Of a DNA stretch of 64,000 nucleotides, positions 50,815 to 58,874 are shown one piece after another. A program made the position numbers and the translations under genes. Source of the stretch: JAODBQ01 sp038213195 (lineage in GTDB: Bacteria > Actinomycetota > Acidimicrobiia > Acidimicrobiales > Ilumatobacteraceae); assembly GCA_038213195.1 (NCBI GenBank), contig JBBQTN010000001.1, positions 1-64,000 on the forward strand, read 5' to 3'. Within the stretch, counting starts at the first letter, position 1, and each line of letters opens with the position of its first letter. Below the pieces are notes generated by a model. It was not told where the DNA came from, did no database searches, and worked only from the letters and a program-made list of their open reading frames with translations.

Positions 50815-51591
50815 ATGAGGTTGGCCCTGCTGTTCCTGCGCATCGGGGTGATGAACGAGATGCAGTACCGGGCCAACTTCTTCGTCCAGCTGGTGCAATC
50901 AGTGGCCGTCACCGGGTCCGGGCTGGTCGTGCTCGCGCTCGTCTACTCGCACACCGCCGATCTCGGGGGGTGGACCCATCCGCAGCTGATCGCGATCATG
51001 GGCGTGTTCACGATCGTGCTCGGCCTGATCGGGTTCGTGATCGAGCCGAACATGAACCGCCTCGGCGACGACGTGCGCCAGGGCACCCTCGACCTGATCC
51101 TCACCAAGCCGGCCGACGCCCAACTGCTGATCAGCGTGCGTGAGTTCCGACTGTGGAGCCTCACCGACGTGCTCGTCGGGCTGTGCGTGCTGATCTACGG
51201 CGTCGCCCGGTTCGAGACGTCGGTCGGGCTGGTCGAGGCCGCCGGTTTCGTGGTCACGCTCGCCGCGGGGTCGGTGATGATCTACTGCTTCTGGCTGCTG
51301 CTGACCACGGGCGCGTTCTGGTTCGTGCGGATGGAGATGGTCCAGGAGATGTTCACCGGGTTGTACCGCGCCGGCCAGTACCCGGTCGGCATCTACCCCG
51401 GCTGGCTGCGCTACTCGCTGACGTACGTCGCCCCGCTGGCGTTCGCGATCACGGTGCCGGTCGAGGCACTGACCGGCCGGTTGACCTGGTTGCGGGTCGG
51501 TGTCGCGCTCGGCTTCATGGTCGTGCTGGCGACCGTCACCCGCGTAGTCTGGCGTGCAGGGCTGCGCCGCTACTCAGGCGCTTCGGCCTGA
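50815..51591 (+). CDS. ABC-2-type permease subunit B
   Basis: 258 residues from ATG 50815, 67 bp after the previous permease. Six membrane helices; MNEMQYRANFFVQLVQSVAVTGSGLVVLALVY and VRQGTLDLILTKPADAQLLIS mirror subunit A, indicating a duplicated pair. Third gene of the exporter operon; convergent with the ACT-domain gene. Confidence 0.86.
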   Translation: MRLALLFLRIGVMNEMQYRANFFVQLVQSVAVTGSGLVVLALVYSHTADLGGWTHPQLIAIMGVFTIVLGLIGFVIEPNMNRLGDDVRQGTLDLILTKPADAQLLISVREFRLWSLTDVLVGLCVLIYGVARFETSVGLVEAAGFVVTLAAGSVMIYCFWLLLTTGAFWFVRMEMVQEMFTGLYRAGQYPVGIYPGWLRYSLTYVAPLAFAITVPVEALTGRLTWLRVGVALGFMVVLATVTRVVWRAGLRRYSGASA

Positions 51592-51648
51592 CCCCTGACC
51601 CGATCCGGCGTTCGTCCGGTGGCCCCGGCGGCCCGGTCAGTCGGCCCG

Positions 51649-52266
51649 TCACAGACCGCTGAGGATCCGGCACAGCAGCGTCAGCTCCTGGCGTTCACGG
51701 GCGTGGAACGGGCGACCCCTGCGGCCGCTGGCGACGGCTGCGCCGACGGGGTCGAGGTAGGACCAGGCGATGTCGCCGGGCGCGCTCTCCACCGAACCGT
51801 CGAGGTGCCTGCTGCCGGCGAAGAACGCGCCGAGCCAGCCGAGGTCGGGCGGCGAGCCGCTGACCGAGAGCACGGCGCCGTCGGCCAGGCTGACGATCGC
51901 GCACCAGTCACCGTCGACCAGGTCGAGCACCTCCGCGCAGAAGACGTCGTGACGTTCGCCGGCCGGCGTCTCGACGAGCCGGGCCGCGGTGCCCAGCGCA
52001 GCGATCGCCGCGTCGGGTCGGGACGTGTCGACACGACGGACGTCCTCGACGGCGACCCCGTCGACCTGACGGATCTCACCGACCAGCAGGTCGACCAACC
52101 CGGACTCGGGCAGGCTGACGGTCAACTCGTCGATCGCGCTGCCGCCACCGCGCTCGAGGATGTCGATGCCGATGACGTCGCCGCGCACCGCGCCGATCCG
52201 GCTGGCCACCTGCCCGAGGGCCCCGGGACGATCCGGCAGCCACACCCGTACGACGTAGGTCTCCAC
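51649..52266 (-). CDS. ACT-domain protein
   Basis: A 205-residue protein with a GTG start. The N-terminal ACT domain (residues 2-80) reads YVVRVWLPDRPGALGQVASRIGAVRGDVIGIDILERGGGSAIDELTVSLPE, an amino-acid-sensing fold. The rest (80-205) is a GAF-like or unassigned domain, DWCAIVSLADGAVLSVSGSPPDLGWLGAF. Probably regulatory; target unknown. -10 TACCGT (52279-52274) is 7 bp from the start, identical in layout to the ROK kinase promoter at 33.07 kb. Confidence 0.82.
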   Translation of the reverse strand: METYVVRVWLPDRPGALGQVASRIGAVRGDVIGIDILERGGGSAIDELTVSLPESGLVDLLVGEIRQVDGVAVEDVRRVDTSRPDAAIAALGTAARLVETPAGERHDVFCAEVLDLVDGDWCAIVSLADGAVLSVSGSPPDLGWLGAFFAGSRHLDGSVESAPGDIAWSYLDPVGAAVASGRRGRPFHARERQELTLLCRILSGL

Positions 52267-52376
52267 GGCGGCGACGGTACAAATGCGATGTTGCAGGGGC
52301 AGTTACCGCGACATGACGGCAGTGTGAACCCACGGTCGCTCACAGTGGTTGAGTCACGGCGCGGTCGGCCGCTGTG

Positions 52377-53582
52377 TCAGCCGAGCTTGGTCAGGCCGCG
52401 CTTGAGGTTGCGCAGGCCCTGGGCGATGCGCTGCTCGTTCTCGATCAACGCGAAGCGGGCGAAGCCCTCCCCGCCCGGACCGAAGCCGACACCAGGGGAC
52501 AGCGCGACGTCGCACTCGCGCACGACGTGCGAGCAGAACTCGACCGAGTCCATCTCGGCGTACGGCTCGGGGATCTGCGCCCACACGAACATCGAGCCCT
52601 TCGGCTTGGGGATGTCCCAACCCATCCGGCCGAGGCCGTCGACCAGCGCGTCGCGACGGCTCTGGTAGATGCTGCACACCTCGGCCGGGTAATCGGGCGC
52701 CTCGTTCATCGTCACCGTCGCCGCGATCTGGATCGGCTGGAACACGCCGTAGTCGAGGTAGCTCTTCAGCTTGACCAGCGCCTGCACGACGTCGGCGTTG
52801 CCGACGAGGAAGGCACAACGCCAGCCCGCCATCGAGAAGCTCTTGGTCATCGAGTACAGCTCGACGGCGCACTCCTTGGCGCCCTCGGCCTGGAGGATGC
52901 TCGGCGGCTCGTAGCCGTCGAAGCCCATGTCGGCGTAGGCGAAGTCGTGGACGACGATCATCTCCCGCTCGCGGCAGAAGTCGACCACCCGCTGCATGAA
53001 CGGCAGGTCGACGGTCGATCCGGTCGGGTTGTGCGGGAACGAGATCACCAGGACCCGTGGCTTGGGCCAGCCGACGTCGTAGGCGGTCGTCAGGCTGTCG
53101 AAGAAGTCGCCGGCGTAGTCGGTCTGCACCCGCGGGTCGGCCAGGCTGCGCATCGGCACCTGGCGCAGATCGGCGCCGGCGAACAGCGGGCCGTAGATGT
53201 GGATCGGATAGCTCGGGCTGGGCACGATGGCCGCGTCGCCGCGGTCGAGGAGCACCCACATCAGGTGGCTGAAGCCCTCCTTCGAGCCGATCGTGTTGGT
53301 GATCTCCAGCTCGGTGTCCAGCTCGACGCCCCACTTGCGCTGGTACAGCGCGGCCACGGCTTCACGCAGCTTCGGCAGCCCCCTGCTCATCGAGTAGCGG
53401 TGGTTGCGCGCCAGATGGGCCGCCTCGGCGAGCTTGTCCACTGCGATCTGCGGCGACGGCAGGTCGGGGTTGCCGAACCCGAGATCGATCACGTCCTTGC
53501 CGGCGCGCCGTGCCTCGATCTTCAACCCGTTGATGATCGTGAACACGTACGGGGGCAGGTTGGTGATCCGGCGGAAATCCAT
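52377..53582 (-). CDS. Class I aminotransferase (AlaC-like)
   Basis: 401 residues from ATG 53582; GTG 53585 is adjacent and TAGCCT (53596-53591) fits either as a leaderless promoter. MDFRRITNLPPYVFTIINGLKIEARRAGKDVIDLGFGNPD is the AlaC/DapL-like N-terminus; SFPHNPTGSTVDLPF binds the cofactor, HDFAYADMGFDG holds the PLP Asp/Tyr, and the Schiff-base Lys is in YSMTKSFSMAGWR near residue 235. Likely glutamate-pyruvate transamination. Divergent from ppa. Confidence 0.9.
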   Translation of the reverse strand: MDFRRITNLPPYVFTIINGLKIEARRAGKDVIDLGFGNPDLPSPQIAVDKLAEAAHLARNHRYSMSRGLPKLREAVAALYQRKWGVELDTELEITNTIGSKEGFSHLMWVLLDRGDAAIVPSPSYPIHIYGPLFAGADLRQVPMRSLADPRVQTDYAGDFFDSLTTAYDVGWPKPRVLVISFPHNPTGSTVDLPFMQRVVDFCREREMIVVHDFAYADMGFDGYEPPSILQAEGAKECAVELYSMTKSFSMAGWRCAFLVGNADVVQALVKLKSYLDYGVFQPIQIAATVTMNEAPDYPAEVCSIYQSRRDALVDGLGRMGWDIPKPKGSMFVWAQIPEPYAEMDSVEFCSHVVRECDVALSPGVGFGPGGEGFARFALIENEQRIAQGLRNLKRGLTKLG

Positions 53583-53643
53583 CACGATCGAGGCTAGTTC
53601 GCGCACCCTGCCTGGAGTCGGCCGTTTCGTGGCAACATGCGCC

Positions 53644-54156
53644 ATGGCCAAGGAACCGGGCGAGGGTTGCGTCCACGTCGTCGTCGAGATCCCACGCGGC
53701 AGCCGCAACAAGTACGAGATCGATCACGAGACGGGCAAGATCTTCCTCGACCGGCGGCTGTTCACCGCCACGACGTATCCCGCCGACTACGGGTTCATCC
53801 CCGACACGCTCGGTGGCGACGGCGATCCGCTCGATGCACTGGTCTTGCTGGAGGATCCCGTGTACCCCGGCGTCTGGGTCGAGGCGCGTCCCGTCGGCGT
53901 GCTGTACATGGTCGACGAAGCCGGCCAGGACGCGAAGATCATCTGCGTCCCCCCACGCGAGCCGCGCTGGAGCGACGTGTTCGACATCGGCGATCTCACC
54001 CCGCAACTGGTCAGCGAGATCCAGCACTTCTTCGAGGTCTACAAGGCGCTGGAGCCCGGCAAGTCGTCATCCACCTCCGGTCTCGCCGGTCGCTCCGCGG
54101 CGTGGGCCGAGATCGACGAGTCACGGACGCGGTTGGTCACCGAGGGCCACGAATGA
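53644..54156 (+). CDS. ppa: Inorganic pyrophosphatase, family I
   Basis: 170 residues from ATG 53644 (MAKEPGEGCVHVVVEIPRGSRNKYEID). Family I metal sites: YPADYGFIPDTLGGDGDPLDALVLLEDPVYPG, with the DxDPxD pattern near 60-66, and VDEAGQDAKIICVPPREPRW. It hydrolyses pyrophosphate to drive biosynthesis. A CAACAT -10-like element 5 bp upstream suggests a leaderless mRNA. Confidence 0.96.
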   Translation: MAKEPGEGCVHVVVEIPRGSRNKYEIDHETGKIFLDRRLFTATTYPADYGFIPDTLGGDGDPLDALVLLEDPVYPGVWVEARPVGVLYMVDEAGQDAKIICVPPREPRWSDVFDIGDLTPQLVSEIQHFFEVYKALEPGKSSSTSGLAGRSAAWAEIDESRTRLVTEGHE

Positions 54157-54222
54157 GCCCGGCGCGTCGGGCGGACGGTCGCGAGGAGGCGAGTCGGCTG
54201 CTCGGCATCGGTGCCCCGATCG

Positions 54223-55161
54223 TCACGGAACGGCGTGTGCGTCGACCAGCAGCGCCGCGCCGACGGCCCCGGCCAGCTCCCCGAGCGAGGCGAACCTGAC
54301 CAGCGGGTGCGGGCGGACATCCGACGAGTACAGCAACGCTTCGAACCAGTGCTGGATCGGCGGCAGGTAGAGGTCGGCGTCGACGGCGAGCCCACCACCG
54401 AGCACGAACATCGCCGGGTCGAGGGCATTCGTGAGGTTGACCAGGCCGAGCGCGACCCATCGACCGAACTGGTCGATCACCGCCGACGCCTCGACGTCAC
54501 CGTCGCGCGCCGCGGAGCAGAGCAGCTCGCCGTGGATCTCCGACACCGAGCCACCGGACAGCTCGACGACGCCGCGCAGTCGCCCCTCGGATGCGGCCGT
54601 CCTGGCGAGGGCGGCGAGGCCGGTCCCCGATGCGTACCGCTCCCAGCATCCGCGCCGTCCGCACGGGCAGGCAGGGCCGTCCGGATCGACGACCATGTGC
54701 CCGATCTCGCCGGCGAAGCCGTTGCTGCCGCGCAGCAGGCGCCCCCCGGCGACGATCCCGCCACCGATCCCGGTGCCCATCGTCACCATCACCACATCGT
54801 CCACCCCCGCAGCCACCCCGACCCGCCACTCCGCGACCAACGCACACGTCGCGTCGTTGTCGACCTCCACCGGCACGGCGAGCGCAGTGGACAGCATCTG
54901 CCCGACCTCGACGTTGCCGACGTCGAGCAGGTTGGGTGCGGCGAGCAGCCTCCCGGCGCGGGTGACGAGGCCAGGCACGCCCACACCGAGCGACGCGCCC
55001 ACACCCATCTCGCGGGCGAGCTCGACGAGCGTGCCGATCAGGGCGTCGACGCCCCGTGGCGTCGGCCGGCGCGCCTCGCCGACGATGGTGCCCGCCTCGT
55101 CGAGCACGACGGCGAGACATTTCGTGCCCCCCACGTCGATGCCGACGCGGGACCCCGTCAC
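54223..55161 (-). CDS. ROK-family glucokinase-like protein
   Basis: A 312-residue kinase, GTG start. VGIDVGGTKCLAVVLDEAG, VEVDNDATCALVAEW, VTMGTGIGGGIVAGGRLLRG, GEIGHMVVDPDGPACPCGRRGCWERYASG (zinc motif) and NALDPAMFVLGGGL are typical of bacterial ROK glucokinases. The downstream ATP-glucose kinase role fits with pfkA in the window, but substrate is inferred. Closely follows the SRPBCC gene (7 bp). Confidence 0.92.
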   Translation of the reverse strand: MTGSRVGIDVGGTKCLAVVLDEAGTIVGEARRPTPRGVDALIGTLVELAREMGVGASLGVGVPGLVTRAGRLLAAPNLLDVGNVEVGQMLSTALAVPVEVDNDATCALVAEWRVGVAAGVDDVVMVTMGTGIGGGIVAGGRLLRGSNGFAGEIGHMVVDPDGPACPCGRRGCWERYASGTGLAALARTAASEGRLRGVVELSGGSVSEIHGELLCSAARDGDVEASAVIDQFGRWVALGLVNLTNALDPAMFVLGGGLAVDADLYLPPIQHWFEALLYSSDVRPHPLVRFASLGELAGAVGAALLVDAHAVP

Positions 55162-55168
55162 GTCGATC

Positions 55169-55600
55169 TCACGACTCGGCTCTGGCCTTCAGTTCACGCA
55201 AGGTGTTGAGGATCCGCACCTCGGCGCGGCGCTTGACGAACCCTGGCAGTGGCACGACGAGCTCGATGGTCAGGTCGTAGCGCACCTCGGTCCCGCCATC
55301 GTCGGTCGGCGAGACGGTGTACGCACCGTCGATCGTGCGCATGATGTCGCCGTGGACCATCTTCCACGCCAGCACGTACGGCTGCGTGTAGTCGTAGCCG
55401 AGGGTGTAGTGGGTGCTGCGGCCGAGCGCCGACGCCCGGTACTCGACCTCCGCCGGCCGGCCTTGCTCGTCGCGTGAGCGGACGATGACGTCCTTCACAT
55501 CCTTGGCCCAGTCCGGGTAGCGCTCCACATCGGCGGCGATGGACCACACCGTGTCCGGCGGCGCGGCGATGGTGATGGTGTCGGTAGCCGATTCAGCCAT
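55169..55600 (-). CDS. SRPBCC/START-like polyketide cyclase-family protein
   Basis: 143 residues: TDTITIAAPPDTVWSIAADVERYPDWAKDVKDVIVRSRDEQGRPAEVEYRASA is the START/coenzyme Q-binding-like fold with a large hydrophobic cavity. Ligand unknown. -10 TAGAAC (55612-55607) ends 6 bp before the ATG, so this gene and the ROK kinase may form a short leaderless-initiated operon. Confidence 0.88.
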   Translation of the reverse strand: MAESATDTITIAAPPDTVWSIAADVERYPDWAKDVKDVIVRSRDEQGRPAEVEYRASALGRSTHYTLGYDYTQPYVLAWKMVHGDIMRTIDGAYTVSPTDDGGTEVRYDLTIELVVPLPGFVKRRAEVRILNTLRELKARAES

Positions 55601-55609
55601 GGCAGTGTT

Positions 55610-56251
55610 CTAGCCGATCTTCCGGTTCGTGGGTTGCACGGTCGGGCGAGCTCGCGGGCCGTACCCGCCGTGACGGGCCGCCCAGATCCCGTTGGTGCCG
55701 ATGCCGAACATCGGCACCAGAACGGCGAAGGCGAGCGCGTTGAGCTGGTGCTCGTCCAATCCGGCGAAGCCGATGCTGGCCGCAACGACGCCGACGACGA
55801 TCTGCGTGCCGAGGCATCCCCACAACGCCCGCCGCACAGGACGCGGCGCCGTCGGCCCACTCAGCAGGTACAGGTTGGCAACGCCGACCTCCTCGGTGCG
55901 CGAGCGCTCCAGCGCGCTCGTGTAGGCCCACAACGTCGTCGCCACCCCGACCGCGAACAGCGCCATCGAGGCGACCACGGCGACGGCCTGTCCTGCCCGA
56001 TGGTTGCGCAGCGGAACGGCGACGGCCATCGCGACGACGAACAGCGCGGTCCCGACCAGACCGAAGCGGACCATCGCGAAGCCGGGTTGCGACGTCAACG
56101 CGATCCGGTCCCGAGCAGGACCGGGCCCGGCACCCTGCTCGGCCGCGGTCGGTCCGGTCCGAGACGATGCGACGCCGTCAGGATCGGTCGGCGGCGATTC
56201 GGCTTCGCCCCGACCGGCGAACCTCGGCCCGACGTCGTCAGGATCGGTCAT
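55610..56251 (-). CDS. Four-helix membrane protein, unknown function
   Basis: 213 residues: a hydrophilic N-terminus of 60 residues, then four membrane helices (FGLVGTALFVVAMAVAVPL, AVAVVASMALFAVGVATTLWAY, ALWGCLGTQIVVGVVAASIGF, ALAFAVLVPMFGIGTNGIWAA) and a basic tail. The helix-3 loop carries TEEVGVANLYLLSGPTAPRPVRRAL. I recall similar proteins near PimB-like genes in actinobacteria, but no function is known to me. Ten base pairs after the GT4 gene. Confidence 0.75.
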   Translation of the reverse strand: MTDPDDVGPRFAGRGEAESPPTDPDGVASSRTGPTAAEQGAGPGPARDRIALTSQPGFAMVRFGLVGTALFVVAMAVAVPLRNHRAGQAVAVVASMALFAVGVATTLWAYTSALERSRTEEVGVANLYLLSGPTAPRPVRRALWGCLGTQIVVGVVAASIGFAGLDEHQLNALAFAVLVPMFGIGTNGIWAARHGGYGPRARPTVQPTNRKIG

Positions 56252-56261
56252 CCTTGCCTCA

Positions 56262-57383
56262 TCATGGCAGCGCGCCGAGGGCGCGGCCGAGGCGCTCGGC
56301 GAGCACGTCGTACGAGAAGTCGGCCACCACCCGCCGCCGCCCCGCGCTGCCCATCCGGCCGGCCAAGGCCGGGTCGTCGAGCAGTCGTTCGAACGCGTCG
56401 GCGACGTCGCGCACGTTGTCTGGGCGACGGATCACCAATCCGGTCTCGCCGTCGACGACCGCCTCGGCAGCGCCGCCCGAGTCGCCGGCGACCTGCGGCA
56501 CCGCGCACGCGGCCGCCTCGAGGAAGACGATCCCGAACCCCTCCTGCTCCAGCCCGCTCCAGCGGTTGCGGCACAACATCGCGTACACGTCGGCACACCC
56601 GTACAGGAGCGGCAGGTCGGCGTTCGACACCCGCCCGAGGAACCGGACCGGCGCGTGCAGCTCGGCCGACAGCCCGCGCAACCGAACCTCGTCGCGCCCC
56701 GACCCGGAGATGGCCAGCAACAGATCGGGGCGCGACGCGTGCAGTCGAGCGACCGCACGGATCACCGTGTCCAGGCCCTTGCGTGGCACCAGCCTGCTGA
56801 TCCCGACGATCAGTTCGGCGTCGGCGGGCAGGCCGAAGTGGCCTCGCGCCGCCAGACGGGCGTCCTCGCACAGCGGCGTGAACCGCTCGATGTCGACGCC
56901 AGGCGGGACGACGGTCACCGGCAACGTGCGGCCGGCGGCGTGCTCGGCCTCGGCGGCCGCGTACTCGCCACCGGCGACGATGTGCCGGGCCCGCCGCAGG
57001 ACGTACGCCAACACGTTGCGGGAGACCGGCAAACGGCCGGGAACGGTGACTTCGGCGCCGTGGATCAGCACGTCGTAGGGCAGCTGCAACGACGGCCCGA
57101 TGACGCCGAGCGGGAACGCCGGATCGAGCACCACCAGCTCCGCGCCCAGCCGCCGCGCCATCTCGTCGACGCGGGCCGTCATCCACGGATGAGGCAGCAG
57201 CACGGGTTCGCGCACCCGCTCGATGCGAAACGGCTGTGCCGCGTCGAACTCTGCCGCGCCCGGGTACGGGCTGGTCAGCACCGCGAAGGAGTCCGGCGGA
57301 AGGCGACGCCACCACTCCCACAGCAGCGACTGGATCCCCCCGATCTTCGGCGGGAAGTCGTTGGTGACGAGCAGGTGCTTCAT
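56262..57383 (-). CDS. GT4 mannosyltransferase, PimB-like
   Basis: 373 residues from ATG 57383, overlapping the queG stop (ATGA). GT-B fold: MKHLLVTNDFPPKIGGIQSLLWEWWRRL is the PimB N-terminus; VPPGVDIERFTP, VGISRLVPRKGLDTVIRAV, and the EX7E region EGFGIVFLEAAACAVPQVAGDSGG. PimB transfers mannose from GDP-Man to phosphatidylinositol mannosides in mycobacteria. The acceptor in this organism is inferred only from similarity. Confidence 0.87.
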   Translation of the reverse strand: MKHLLVTNDFPPKIGGIQSLLWEWWRRLPPDSFAVLTSPYPGAAEFDAAQPFRIERVREPVLLPHPWMTARVDEMARRLGAELVVLDPAFPLGVIGPSLQLPYDVLIHGAEVTVPGRLPVSRNVLAYVLRRARHIVAGGEYAAAEAEHAAGRTLPVTVVPPGVDIERFTPLCEDARLAARGHFGLPADAELIVGISRLVPRKGLDTVIRAVARLHASRPDLLLAISGSGRDEVRLRGLSAELHAPVRFLGRVSNADLPLLYGCADVYAMLCRNRWSGLEQEGFGIVFLEAAACAVPQVAGDSGGAAEAVVDGETGLVIRRPDNVRDVADAFERLLDDPALAGRMGSAGRRRVVADFSYDVLAERLGRALGALP

Positions 57384-58528
57384 CCGAGGGCCACCGGCTC
57401 GGCCAGCTCGGCACGGACCACCTCGTCGGGGTCGTCGACCGGAACGAGCTCCTCCAGGGCGAGGCGCCGGGCGCACCAGATCGCGTGGACCCGGAGCATC
57501 GCATCGACGTCACGGACGTAGCGCGCCACGGTGCTCGCCACCGCCGGATCGCTGCGATCGCCGACGTTGCCGAGCACGACCAGGGCGTTGCGCCGCGCCC
57601 AGCGCGGATCACGTCCGCTGAGGTACCACGGACCCCACCGCGCCAGGACGTCGTCGTCGCTGCCGGCGAGCAGGTCGAGGAGCCTCACCCACGCCTGTTC
57701 GGTGTGCGCCCGCGGCCAGCCACCCGGCGCGTGGACCGTCGGCGGACACACGTCCTGGCAGCTGTCGCAGCCGTACAACCGGTCGCCGATCACGGTCCGC
57801 CACCGCAGCGGGATGACGCCCGGCTTCTGCAGGATCCACGACAGGCACCTCCCGGCGTCGACGACGCCGGGCTCGATGATCGCCGCCGTCGGGCAGTGAT
57901 CGATGCACCGGCGGCAGGCACCACAGCCGTCGGGGTGGGGCGCGCCGCTGAGTGGCAGCGGCGCCGTTGTGACGACGCAGCCGAGCACGAACATGCTCCC
58001 CGCCGCCGGGACGAGCAGGTTGGCGTTCTTCCCGTACCAGCCGATCCCGGCGAGATAGGCCGCCTCGCGGTCGACGATGCTGTTGTCGTCGGCGAACGCG
58101 ACCGCCTTCCAGTCGTCGGCGCGCAGTCGACGGGCGACGGCCCACAGGCCCTCGCGCAGCGCCGCGTAGTGGTCGGTCCACGCGTACCGGGCGATCCGCC
58201 CGGCGGGGCCAGCGGGCGGCGGCGGTTCGGCGGCGGAGTAGGGCATCGCCCCGACGAACACGGCCCGGGCCCCGGCGACAGCGGCCTGCGGGTCGGTCGA
58301 CCGATCCGGGTTGCGGTAGGTGAACTGCATGCCGTCGGCGAGGCCCGCGGCTGCGCGGCGGTGCAACTCGGTGCGGGCCCGAGTGAGGACGCCGGCCGGG
58401 GCGACCCCGGTGCGGGTGATGCCGGCGGCGGTGGCGATCGCGACGAGCTCGTCCAGGATCTGCGGGCCGGCGACGGTGCTGCGTACGGCGACCCCGCGAT
58501 CAGCCCCGCTCCCCGCCATCGGCCTCAC
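57380..58528 (-). CDS. queG: Epoxyqueuosine reductase
   Basis: Up to 382 residues from GTG 58528 (ATG 58519 is an alternative). A cobalamin- and iron-sulfur-dependent enzyme for the last step of queuosine synthesis. GAMPYSAAEPPP, DDNSIVDREAAYLAGIGWYGKNANLLVP, and two [4Fe-4S] sites, CGACRRCIDHCP with CLSW and CDSCQDVCP, followed by HEAT-like repeats (ARRNALVVLGNVGDRSD). It overlaps the small CxxC gene by 20-29 bp. Confidence 0.94.
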   Translation of the reverse strand: MRPMAGSGADRGVAVRSTVAGPQILDELVAIATAAGITRTGVAPAGVLTRARTELHRRAAAGLADGMQFTYRNPDRSTDPQAAVAGARAVFVGAMPYSAAEPPPPAGPAGRIARYAWTDHYAALREGLWAVARRLRADDWKAVAFADDNSIVDREAAYLAGIGWYGKNANLLVPAAGSMFVLGCVVTTAPLPLSGAPHPDGCGACRRCIDHCPTAAIIEPGVVDAGRCLSWILQKPGVIPLRWRTVIGDRLYGCDSCQDVCPPTVHAPGGWPRAHTEQAWVRLLDLLAGSDDDVLARWGPWYLSGRDPRWARRNALVVLGNVGDRSDPAVASTVARYVRDVDAMLRVHAIWCARRLALEELVPVDDPDEVVRAELAEPVALG

Positions 58529-58730
58529 GGTGCAGCAGCGTAGGCACCATCCCCGCCCGAGCGAGCAGCGTCACCGCGGCGATCTCCTCGTCCGTGAACG
58601 AGGTCGGTTCGTGTGGTGCAGGGGTCAGCACGTGGGTGACGATGCAGTCCGCACAGTGCGCGCTGGCGCGCATGACGCACGAATCGCACGAGATGGTGAT
58701 GGCGGATACCTGCGCATCGAAGTGGTGCAT
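58500..58730 (-). CDS. Small CxxC-CxxC protein upstream of queG
   Basis: 76 residues from ATG 58730 (MHHFDAQVSAITISCDSC), with GAGGTC about 8 nt upstream. CDSCVMRASAHCADC forms a tight CxxC-x8-CxxC knuckle that could bind one zinc or iron. The remainder is a short helical domain (EPTSFTDEEIAAVTLLARAGMVPTLL). The 3' end overlaps queG, so it is co-transcribed with it. No function recognised. Confidence 0.65.
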   Translation of the reverse strand: MHHFDAQVSAITISCDSCVMRASAHCADCIVTHVLTPAPHEPTSFTDEEIAAVTLLARAGMVPTLLHREADGGERG

Positions 58731-58874
58731 GGTGGCTGACCTCACTGTGTTGAGCGATGCGCTGCGCGCCTCGCGAGTCCGGTGGGCGGGCCGGGATGGC
58801 ACGTCCGGCCCGTCCCAACGGTCGCACAGAGGTGTCGCACAGTTACCTGGACACGCGTCGCCGCGCGGGTACCG

